Positions 1-5,709 of a stretch of 7,157 bases of DNA are shown in pieces. Source of the DNA: Betaproteobacteria bacterium (lineage in GTDB: Bacteria; Pseudomonadota; Gammaproteobacteria; Burkholderiales; Rhodocyclaceae); contig JAGWUW010000135.1 of assembly GCA_028868235.1 (NCBI GenBank), positions 1 to 7,157 on the forward strand. Reading direction: 5' to 3'. Every line of letters begins with the position of its first letter. Positions within the stretch are counted from its first letter, which is position 1. A model generated the notes under the pieces. It was not told the DNA's origin and searched no databases. It worked only from the letters and a program-made list of their open reading frames with translations. The position numbers and the translations under genes are program-made.

Positions 1-2356
1 TCTGCGTGAAGCGGACCAGCATGGTCTGGGTCAGTTCGCGCAGGGTATCCATGAAGCGGTAGTAACGAGATTCGTCAGACATGTTCTTGACGAATTCCTG
101 CTCCATGTCGGCATCTTCCGGACGGATCGGTCGAATGGTGACCACCTGGCCATCGTTCATTTGCCATTCCTGAATCAAATGGACCGGGTACGGGTAGATC
201 GACATGTGGGCGTAACGGTCACCTGTCGCACTCGCTGCATGGTCGATGACGATGCGGGCATCGGCTGCGATGGCGCCGTTTTCATCGACGATCAGCGGGT
301 TGAGATCGAGCTCCTGAATCCACGGTAGTTCGCAGACCATTTCCGAAATGCAGAGCAGCACTTCCTTGATCGCCTCGCGGTCAGCCGGTGGCATGTTGTG
401 GAATTGGCCGAGAATCTTGGCAGCGCGTGTTGAATCGATCAGGTCCTTGGCCAGGAAGCGGTTTAGTGGCGGCAGGGCCACCGAGCGGTCGCTAAATATT
501 TCGACGTCGAAGCCGCCGGCCCCGAAGGTGATTACCGGCCCGAAAATCGGATCGCGGAAGACACCGATCATCAATTCTCGCCCGTTCGGGCGTGACAGGA
601 AGGGCTCGATCGATACGCCGTTGATCTTGGCATCCGGGCGGCGCTTTTGTACCGTGTCGATGATGTCATGGTAGGCGTTACGTACGGCCGGTGCGTTCTG
701 GATGTTGAGGCGCACGCCTCCTGCATCCGATTTGTGCGGCAGATCTGGCGAATCGACCTTCATGGCGACCGGGAAGCCGATCTGCTCGGCGAGTAGCAGC
801 GCCTCGGTAGCGGTGCGGGCAACCATTGTCTGGGCGACCGGTACCTTGAAGGCGCGCAGGATGGCCTTGGATTCCATTTCGGACAGAACCTTGCGGCGCT
901 CTGCGAGGAGAGCCTCGATCAGCATCTTGGCACCTTCGGCCTCGGGACGGCCGTGCTGGCGGGTTGGTTCCGGCGTCTGCAGCAGCAGCTTCTGGTTGCG
1001 GTAGTACTTGGAGATGTGGTGGAACAGTTCGATTGCAGTTTCCGGCATACGGAAAGCTGGGATGCCGGCATCTTCCAGTAGTTTGCGTGCGTCGCGCACC
1101 TGCTCTTCACCCATCCAGCAACAGATCAGCGAGCGGTTCAGTTTGTCGGCGACTTCGATAATTGCCTTGGCCACGGCCATCGGATCGGTCATTGCCTGCG
1201 GGGAGAGCATGACCAGCGTGCTATCCACGTTGGGGTCGTGGGTCACGGCCAGGATCGCATCGCGGTAACGTTCCGGAGTCGCATCGCCACCGACATCGAT
1301 CGGGTTGCTATGTGACCAATTGGTCGGCAGGGCCTTGTTGAGCACGGCCATCGTCTCGTTGGATAGGACGGCCAGCGGGATACCCATGTCGCCGGCACGG
1401 TCGGCCGCCATGGCCCCCGGGCCGCCGCCGTTGGTAATGATGGCCAGACGATTGCCCAGCGGGCGGAATTTGGAGGCCAGTGCCTTGGCGGCATAGAACA
1501 GCTGGCCAACGTTCTGCACGCGGACGACGCCGGCGCGACGTACGGCAGCGTCGAAGACGGTGTCGGAAACGGCGGCCATGCCCGAGTGGGTGGCGGTGGC
1601 CATGGCGCCGGCTTCGTGGCGGCCAGCTTTGAGCAGGATGATCGGCTTGATGCGGGCGGCGGAACGCAGGGCGCTCATGAAGCGACGGGCGTTACGAATG
1701 CCTTCGACGTACATCAGGATGTAGTGCGTACGGCTGTCGTAGATCAGGTAATCGAGGATTTCTCCGAAATCGACGTCGGCCGTCATACCGATGGAAATGA
1801 CTGACGAAAAACCGACATCGTTGGCCTTGGCCCAATCGAGCACGGCCGAGCACATGGCACCGGACTGCGAGACGAGCGCGAGGTTGCCGGGGGCGGCGGT
1901 CGCCCTGGTGAAGGTGGCATTGAGGCCGAGTTCCGGGCGGATGATGCCCAAGCAGTTGGGGCCCAGTACGCGGACGTTATAGGAACGGGCAATTTCGAGC
2001 ACCTTACGCTCGAGTGCGGCGCCGATGTGGCCTGCCTCGGAGAATCCGGAAGCGATGACGATGACGTTGCGCACGCCGCTACGGCCGCATTGCTCAATCA
2101 GTTGCGGTACTGTCTGGGGGCGGGTAGCAATGACGGCCATTTCGACGCGAGCACCGATTTCCTCGATCGATTTGTAGGCTGGCTGGCCCTGAATGGTCTC
2201 GTGCTTGGGGTTGATGGCGTACAGACGCCCTTTGTAACCCGAACTGAGGATGTTCTTGAAGATGATGTTGCCGACCGAGTTTTCCCGGTCCGAGGCGCCG
2301 ATCACGGCAACGGATTTCGGTTCGAAAAGCGCAGTGAGATAGTGCTGTTCCAGCAT
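1..2356 (-). CDS. Pat-type ADP-forming acyl-CoA synthetase / GNAT acetyltransferase fusion (3' end outside window)
   Basis: The reading frame is open from the ATG at 2356 to the left edge: 785 codons with no stop. The N-terminus has a CoA-binding Rossmann motif (VAVIGAS near residue 20) and a succinyl-CoA-ligase-like part (SQSGAM near 163-168). An ATP-grasp half follows at about 480-705, with HKSDAGGV at 541-548. From about residue 739 a GNAT domain begins (VTIRPIRPEDAD, then ESRYYRF); the edge cuts it, and roughly 100 residues are missing if it matches the usual Pat length near 890. This is the architecture of Pat/YfiQ (Pka) lysine acetyltransferases, which acetylate acetyl-CoA synthetase and other cytosolic enzymes using acetyl-CoA. 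Glu218, His257 (in a THSG context) and His541 sit where ADP-forming acyl-CoA synthetases have their catalytic Glu, phospho-His and second His, so synthetase activity may be retained. Start choice: AAGGGG lies 6 nt upstream and the MLEQHYL... N-terminus runs straight into the CoA-binding fold. The family call is firm; the substrate is unknown. Confidence 0.93.
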   Translation of the reverse strand, partial: MLEQHYLTALFEPKSVAVIGASDRENSVGNIIFKNILSSGYKGRLYAINPKHETIQGQPAYKSIEEIGARVEMAVIATRPQTVPQLIEQCGRSGVRNVIVIASGFSEAGHIGAALERKVLEIARSYNVRVLGPNCLGIIRPELGLNATFTRATAAPGNLALVSQSGAMCSAVLDWAKANDVGFSSVISIGMTADVDFGEILDYLIYDSRTHYILMYVEGIRNARRFMSALRSAARIKPIILLKAGRHEAGAMATATHSGMAAVSDTVFDAAVRRAGVVRVQNVGQLFYAAKALASKFRPLGNRLAIITNGGGPGAMAADRAGDMGIPLAVLSNETMAVLNKALPTNWSHSNPIDVGGDATPERYRDAILAVTHDPNVDSTLVMLSPQAMTDPMAVAKAIIEVADKLNRSLICCWMGEEQVRDARKLLEDAGIPAFRMPETAIELFHHISKYYRNQKLLLQTPEPTRQHGRPEAEGAKMLIEALLAERRKVLSEMESKAILRAFKVPVAQTMVARTATEALLLAEQIGFPVAMKVDSPDLPHKSDAGGVRLNIQNAPAVRNAYHDIIDTVQKRRPDAKINGVSIEPFLSRPNGRELMIGVFRDPIFGPVITFGAGGFDVEIFSDRSVALPPLNRFLAKDLIDSTRAAKILGQFHNMPPADREAIKEVLLCISEMVCELPWIQELDLNPLIVDENGAIAADARIVIDHAASATGDRYAHMSIYPYPVHLIQEWQMNDGQVVTIRPIRPEDADMEQEFVKNMSDESRYYRFMDTLRELTQTMLVRFTQ

Positions 2357-2362
2357 GGCTGG

Positions 2363-2368
2363 CCCCTT
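2363..2368 (-). promoter_or_regulatory. Ribosome binding site of the Pat-type gene
   Basis: AAGGGG on the minus strand lies 6 nt before the ATG at 2356. It supports that start. Confidence 0.55.
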
Positions 2369-2380
2369 GTTAGGCTGTTA

Positions 2381-2395
2381 TTGTGCAGTGCAGAA
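2381..2395. promoter_or_regulatory. Possible PhaR/PhbF-like operator (weak)
   Basis: TTGTGCAGTGCAGAA contains TGC-N3-GCA, the core of the motif TG-N-TGC-N3-GCAA that I recall for PhbF/PhaR, the polyhydroxybutyrate regulators of betaproteobacteria. Two of the outer positions do not match in either orientation. It lies 25-39 bp upstream of the Pat-type start codon, where a repressor could act. This is an inference from motif resemblance only. Confidence 0.15.
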
Positions 2396-2443
2396 TTTTG
2401 TCACAAGCCCCATCTATTGTCATGGAGGATGTGGGGTTATTCG

Positions 2444-2845
2444 CTATGTGGCGAGTGCGCACTCAAGCGTTACTGATTGAGATAGCAGGCGATGGACCGG
2501 GCATTTGTTGGCGATTTCGAGCAGGCGCTGGCGCTGCTCTGCCGACAACTCCCCCTCCAGGGAAATCAGGCGGCTGATACGGTCGTGCGTTACGCCGTCG
2601 ACCACGATCTTGTCGTGGTTCAGTGAAACGCTGACATGGGTCAGTGCAAAACCTTTGCGTTCGGCGTACATACGTAGCGTCATCGAGGTGCAGGCTCCCA
2701 ATCCGGCCATCACGAAATCGAAGGGGGCTGGCCCGGCATCGGCACCGCCCAAGCTGACTGGTTCGTCGGCAATCAAGTGGTGCTGGCCGGCGCTGACCAC
2801 CTGCTGGTATCTTCCCTGTCCATTCTCCGCAACGACTACTGACAT
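2444..2845 (-). CDS. OsmC/Ohr-family peroxiredoxin-like protein
   Basis: The product is 133 residues, the usual length for OsmC-like cytosolic proteins, which reduce organic or inorganic peroxides with a pair of thiols. Cys52 in the LGACTSMTLRMYAERKG segment and Cys115 in NKCPVHRLL match the conserved cysteine pair of the family. The early PFDFVMAGLGAC stretch is the typical run-in to the first cysteine helix. The start is set at the ATG at 2845 because GGAG (2852-2855) lies 6 nt upstream; in-frame ATGs at 2857 and 2878 would add 4 or 11 residues and have poorer support. The gene diverges from the methyltransferase with no spacer, and the Pat-type gene follows 87 bp downstream in the same direction. 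Which OsmC subfamily (OsmC, Ohr, YhfA-like) it belongs to cannot be settled by eye; it resembles the generic OsmC-like group more than Ohr. Confidence 0.92.
   Translation of the reverse strand: MSVVVAENGQGRYQQVVSAGQHHLIADEPVSLGGADAGPAPFDFVMAGLGACTSMTLRMYAERKGFALTHVSVSLNHDKIVVDGVTHDRISRLISLEGELSAEQRQRLLEIANKCPVHRLLSQSVTLECALAT
2453..2464. repeat. 12-bp perfect palindrome
   Basis: GAGTGCGCACTC reads the same on both strands. It falls in the last codons of the OsmC-family gene, encoding Glu-Cys-Ala-Leu. With no loop and no following T-run it is unlikely to be a terminator. It may be a chance product of the coding sequence or a protein-binding site upstream of the Pat-type gene. Confidence 0.5.
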
Positions 2846-2851
2846 GCCTGT

Positions 2852-2855
2852 CTCC
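2852..2855 (-). promoter_or_regulatory. Ribosome binding site deciding the OsmC-family start
   Basis: GGAG on the minus strand lies 6 nt upstream of the ATG at 2845. It favours this start over the upstream ATGs at 2857 and 2878. It overlaps the 5' end of the divergent methyltransferase gene. Confidence 0.55.
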
Positions 2856-3383
2856 ATGAATGAAATCCTGACGATCATACCGCCTTCCCCTTGGGTTATG
2901 CGCTATTCTGAATGCATTCCGGCAGTCGGGGGCGTGCTTGATCTGGCCTGCGGCAACGGGCGTCATGCCAGGTTTTTGGCCGGGAAAGGGTATGCGGTAT
3001 ATGCGGTCGATCACGATCCTGCGGCGATTGCTAGCCTGCACGGGCAGGAGCGGATAGACGCAGTGCAACTCGATCTCGAAGCGGAGGATTGGCCACTGGC
3101 TGGTCGACACTTCACCGGCATCGTGGTCACCAATTACCTGTGGCGACCGCACCTGACGGATGTGCTTGCCATGCTGGCACCGGGCGGCGTACTTATCTAC
3201 GAAACCTTCATGCTAGGCAATGAGGCTTACGGCAAGCCGTCGAATCCGGAATTCCTGCTGCGTCCTGGCGAATTACGTGAGTTTGCAGCGGCCGCCGGAT
3301 TGCGTGAAATCGCCTTCGAGGAGGGGTTCTCGGCCAACCCGAAACCGGCTATACGTCAGGCGATCTGTGCCGTACGTGACTGA
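2856..3383 (+). CDS. Class I SAM-dependent methyltransferase
   Basis: The product is about 175 residues with a Rossmann methyltransferase fold. Motif I, VLDLACGNGRHARFLA (27-42), is the glycine-rich SAM loop. The acidic Asp52 in AVDHDP would bind the SAM ribose, and LDL near 72-74 precedes the adenine-binding region. NYLWRP (93-98) and APGGVLIYETF (108-118) occupy the motif IV and post-motif positions, and NPEFLLRPGEL (130-140) is typical of small TehB-like/UbiE-like methyltransferases. The substrate cannot be assigned; tellurite or thiopurine methylation would be guesses. The start is uncertain: ATG 2856 (MNEILTIIPPSPWV) and ATG 2844 (four residues longer) are both in frame and neither has a clear Shine-Dalgarno. 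The gene diverges from the OsmC-family gene, and its last 28 bp overlap the 3' end of mnmH on the other strand. Confidence 0.88.
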   Translation: MNEILTIIPPSPWVMRYSECIPAVGGVLDLACGNGRHARFLAGKGYAVYAVDHDPAAIASLHGQERIDAVQLDLEAEDWPLAGRHFTGIVVTNYLWRPHLTDVLAMLAPGGVLIYETFMLGNEAYGKPSNPEFLLRPGELREFAAAAGLREIAFEEGFSANPKPAIRQAICAVRD

Positions 3384-4417
3384 GTGATGGCGTTGGCCAG
3401 GTGAGCTATGCCGGCGGGCGACAGGTCATCAGTGACAAAGGTTTCCGGATGCTGAAGGCCAGTAAAGTTGCTGTTCTGTGACCGGTGGTACAAGGGATCG
3501 TAATGCACCTCGAGCAGTTCGCGCACCAACGTTGTCCAGTCGCCGGCGTCGACCAGTTCATGCCAGCGGGCGATGGTTTCCCTGCTCTGTTGTGAGCGCA
3601 GAACCTCAAGGCGTGGTGTCAGCAGTTCCGGTCGGCACAGGAAATAGTCGTAATCCTTGAGCAGAAAGGTAACGCGCGCCTCCAGCGTGGCGTCGACATA
3701 AACGCAGTCGCCTTGTCGGATGCGGGCGATCAGCGCTTCGGGAACATGCAGATTGCCGATCTTGCGGCTCTCTGCCTCGACGTAGACCGGGCGTGTCGGG
3801 TCGAATTGGGACAGTGCCTGGAGCAGGGCGGTTTCGAAGGCTTTCTGTGACGGCTGGGGTAGATCGGGCAGCACGCCGAGTACCGATCCCTTGTGGCTAG
3901 CCAGCGTTTCCAAATCGAGAATCTGCTCGCCCTGCTCACCCAGGGCCTGCAGGATACGCGTCTTGGCACTACCGGTCGCCCCGCAGAGTACTGTAAAGCG
4001 GAATTGTCCCGGCAACTCGGCCAGTTGCGCGATGACATGGCTACGCCAGGATTTGTAGCCGCCATCGAGTTGTCCGGCCTGCCAGCCGATGGTACGGAAG
4101 ATGGTGGTCATCGAACCGCTGCGGTCACCGCCGCGCCAGCAGTAGATCAATGGTTTCCAATGTTTGGGGCGATCGAGAAAACTTTCCTTCAGATGGCGGG
4201 CGATATTCTCGGAAACCAGCGCGGCACCCAGTTTCTTGGCTTCGAAAGGCGACACCTGCTTGTAGAGGGTGCCGATTTGAATACGCTGATCGTTATCGAG
4301 GACCGGGCAGTTCATGGCACCGGGAATATGGTCTTCGGCAAATTCAGCCGGGGAACGGACGTCGATGATCTGATCGTAAGCCGCAATATCGGCCACGGTG
4401 GGGTTGGTGCGCTTCAT
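3356..4417 (-). CDS. mnmH: tRNA 2-selenouridine synthase MnmH/SelU
   Basis: This 353-residue protein has the full MnmH architecture. An N-terminal rhodanese domain (IIDVRSPAEF at 17-26, Cys93 in YCWRGGDRS) is followed by a P-loop domain. MnmH replaces sulfur with selenium at the wobble 2-thiouridine of Lys, Glu and Gln tRNAs using selenophosphate, by way of a geranylated intermediate. Cys93 corresponds to the essential rhodanese cysteine (Cys97 in E. coli, from memory). The Walker A stretch is GATGSAKT (146-153), with Ala where the consensus GxxxxGK[ST] has its last Gly. Other family features are LDLETLASHKGSVLG (167-181), the ESRKIG segment (216-221) and YDPLY (306-310) near the end. The ATG is 4 bp past the tesA stop with no obvious Shine-Dalgarno, suggesting translational coupling. 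A selD gene should exist elsewhere in the genome. Confidence 0.95.
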   Translation of the reverse strand: MKRTNPTVADIAAYDQIIDVRSPAEFAEDHIPGAMNCPVLDNDQRIQIGTLYKQVSPFEAKKLGAALVSENIARHLKESFLDRPKHWKPLIYCWRGGDRSGSMTTIFRTIGWQAGQLDGGYKSWRSHVIAQLAELPGQFRFTVLCGATGSAKTRILQALGEQGEQILDLETLASHKGSVLGVLPDLPQPSQKAFETALLQALSQFDPTRPVYVEAESRKIGNLHVPEALIARIRQGDCVYVDATLEARVTFLLKDYDYFLCRPELLTPRLEVLRSQQSRETIARWHELVDAGDWTTLVRELLEVHYDPLYHRSQNSNFTGLQHPETFVTDDLSPAGIAHLANAITQSRTAQIA

Positions 4418-4421
4418 CCGG

Positions 4422-5036
4422 TTATTTTAACAGCGGTAGTAAGGTCGGCCAGATGTGGTCGAGGATCAGCGGTTCAGCCTCGGCGATAGGGTGCAGGTTA
4501 TCGGATTGGAAATAGCGGGGCTGGGCGGCTACCGGTTCGATCAGGAAGTCGACCAGAGGTGTCTTCTTGGCCTGAGCAATCTCGCCAAAAATGCGCTGGA
4601 ATTCGTTGGCGAATGGGCCGTAATTGGGGGGCAGGCGCATGCCAAAAAGGGCAACTACGGCGCCGCTGGCTCTGGCGCTATCGATCATGGCATTCAGGTT
4701 GTCGCGCATCTGGCCAAGGGGGAGGCCGCGCAGGCCGTCGTTGGCACCGAGGACGATTATCACGATGGCCGGCCTGTGGGCTTTGAGCGCCGCACCGAGG
4801 CGGGACCGCCCACCTGCGGTAGTCTCGCCGGAAATGGACAGGTTGGCGACGCTATAATCGAATCGCTTTTCATGTAGGCGCTTGTCGAGCAGGGCGGGCC
4901 AGGCCTGTTCCGGCCGGATGCCATAACCGGCGGATAGCGAATCGCCCATGACGAGAATGGTCTTGGCTGCTTGCGCTGGAGCGGGCAGGCAGATTAGGGC
5001 AAACACGAGCAGACAGAAGGACAGGATAGGCCGCAT
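4422..5036 (-). CDS. tesA: Periplasmic GDSL thioesterase / lysophospholipase L1 (TesA)
   Basis: This 204-residue SGNH/GDSL hydrolase has a Sec signal peptide: MRPILSFCLLVFALICLPAP, then AQA ending at residue 23, with likely cleavage before AKTILVMGDSLS. All four SGNH blocks are present: Ser33 in GDSLSAGYG (Ser10 of the mature protein, as in E. coli TesA), Gly70 in SISGETT, Asn99 in LGANDGLRG, and Asp179/His182 in DNLHP. Members hydrolyse acyl-CoA thioesters, lysophospholipids and other esters in the periplasm. The start at 5036 is chosen because it begins the signal peptide; an upstream in-frame ATG at 5156 would bury that peptide behind 40 unlikely residues. No clear Shine-Dalgarno is seen. 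The gene diverges from the ABC ATPase with overlapping start codons, an arrangement resembling tesA/ybbA in enterobacteria, and mnmH follows 4 bp downstream. Confidence 0.95.
   Translation of the reverse strand: MRPILSFCLLVFALICLPAPAQAAKTILVMGDSLSAGYGIRPEQAWPALLDKRLHEKRFDYSVANLSISGETTAGGRSRLGAALKAHRPAIVIIVLGANDGLRGLPLGQMRDNLNAMIDSARASGAVVALFGMRLPPNYGPFANEFQRIFGEIAQAKKTPLVDFLIEPVAAQPRYFQSDNLHPIAEAEPLILDHIWPTLLPLLK
5023..5026 (+). promoter_or_regulatory. Ribosome binding site of the YbbA-type ATPase gene
   Basis: AGGA lies 8 nt upstream of the ATG at 5035, inside the tesA signal-peptide coding region on the other strand. It supports the 5035 start over the in-frame upstream ATGs at 4948 and 4957. 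Confidence 0.45.
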
Positions 5037-5709
5037 GGCAGATAAACCGGTGGTGAAAGTCTCTGGGTTGGGCAAGACCGTTGATAACGGCGGCGAGCCG
5101 TTGACGATTTTGCAGGATATTTCCTTTTCGGTCATGCCGGGCGAAACGGTGGCCATCGTCGGTGCCTCGGGATCGGGAAAATCGACACTGCTCGGCCTGC
5201 TGGCCGGGCTCGACCTGCCGACATCCGGCGAGGTTGCCCTCGACGATAGCGCCTTGGGTGTGCTGGACGAGGATCAGCGGGCCAGACTGCGCGGTCGGCT
5301 GCTCGGTTTTGTCTTCCAGTCCTTCCAGTTGCTGCCGTCGCTGACCGCGCTGGAGAACGTCATGCTGCCGCTGGAGCTGGCCGGTGTTGCCGGTGCGACG
5401 AGGATTGCACGCGAATGGTTGGAGCGCGTCGGCCTTGGTCATCGCTTGAAGCATTACCCCAAGCACCTCTCCGGCGGGGAGCAGCAGCGCGTCGCGCTGG
5501 CCCGGGCATTTGCGCCCAATCCCAGGCTAGTCCTGGCCGACGAGCCGACCGGTAACCTTGATGCCACCACGGGGCAGCAGATCATTGAACTGATGTTCGA
5601 TCTCAATGCCAGGCAAGGCACAACGCTCTTGCTGGTCACCCACGACGAGGCGATCGCCGCCCGTTGCGGGCGGACTCTGCGCATCCAGTCCGGTCAGTTG
5701 ACCGGCTGA
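5035..5709 (+). CDS. ybbA: YbbA-type ABC transporter ATPase (LolD/MacB-like family)
   Basis: The 224-residue ATPase has every motif of a complete nucleotide-binding domain: Walker A GASGSGKST (43-51), Q-loop Gln95 in FVFQSFQLLPSLTALENVMLP, signature LSGGEQQRVALARA (145-158), Walker B LVLADE (165-170) with catalytic Glu170, D-loop NLD (174-176) and H-loop His203. Q-loop wording and length place it in the LolD/MacB/FtsE-like group; divergence from tesA points to YbbA. In E. coli YbbA works with the large permease YbbP, encoded immediately downstream. Here the next gene is on the opposite strand, so the partner permease must lie elsewhere or be absent. The start at ATG 5035 (MADKPVVKVSGLGK) fits the family N-terminus. 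The final 16 bp overlap the 3' end of the substrate-binding-protein gene. That protein belongs to another transporter class and is not a likely partner. Confidence 0.93.
   Translation: MADKPVVKVSGLGKTVDNGGEPLTILQDISFSVMPGETVAIVGASGSGKSTLLGLLAGLDLPTSGEVALDDSALGVLDEDQRARLRGRLLGFVFQSFQLLPSLTALENVMLPLELAGVAGATRIAREWLERVGLGHRLKHYPKHLSGGEQQRVALARAFAPNPRLVLADEPTGNLDATTGQQIIELMFDLNARQGTTLLLVTHDEAIAARCGRTLRIQSGQLTG

Larger units (their letters stand above)
2357..2443 (-). other. Intergenic leader between the OsmC-family gene and the Pat-type gene
   Basis: These 87 bp hold the ribosome binding site of the Pat-type gene, a TGCAGTGCA element at 2384-2392, and an imperfect inverted repeat. In that repeat CCCC 2408-2411 pairs with GGGG 2433-2436 and ATC 2412-2414 pairs with GAT 2428-2430, leaving a 2-nt bulge and a 13-nt loop. 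The repeat starts 7 nt past the OsmC stop, but no T-run follows it on the minus strand, so it is not a standard intrinsic terminator. No strong sigma-70 promoter is visible: TTGTGA at 2401-2406 has only a poor -10 candidate at either 15 or 17 bp. The Pat-type gene could be read through from the OsmC gene or have its own weak or activated promoter. Confidence 0.5.

Noticed and set aside
2378..2406. Sigma-70 promoter for the Pat-type gene (TTGTGA with CAATAA or CACAAT)
   Set aside because: The -35 box is fair, but CAATAA at 17 bp matches the -10 consensus poorly and the better CACAAT is at only 15 bp spacing.
2505..2843. N-terminal extension of the methyltransferase reading frame (start at 2505)
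   Set aside because: The first 113 codons are antisense to the OsmC-family gene and look like shadow sequence. The methyltransferase fold begins after about 2856.
2463..3152. Minus-strand open frame of 229 codons
   Set aside because: It is an Arg/Pro-rich shadow overlapping the OsmC-family and methyltransferase genes in another frame, with no recognisable domain.
3893..4489. Plus-strand open frame of 198 codons opposite mnmH
   Set aside because: It lies antisense to the clearly real mnmH and tesA genes and shows no family motif.
5037..5156. Upstream in-frame start for tesA at 5156
   Set aside because: It would add 40 residues ahead of an evident signal peptide and would be antisense to conserved ybbA N-terminal codons.
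4870..5466. Minus-strand open frame of 198 codons covering the ybbA start region
   Set aside because: It is a shadow of ybbA and tesA in a different frame; Gln/Arg-rich with no domain.
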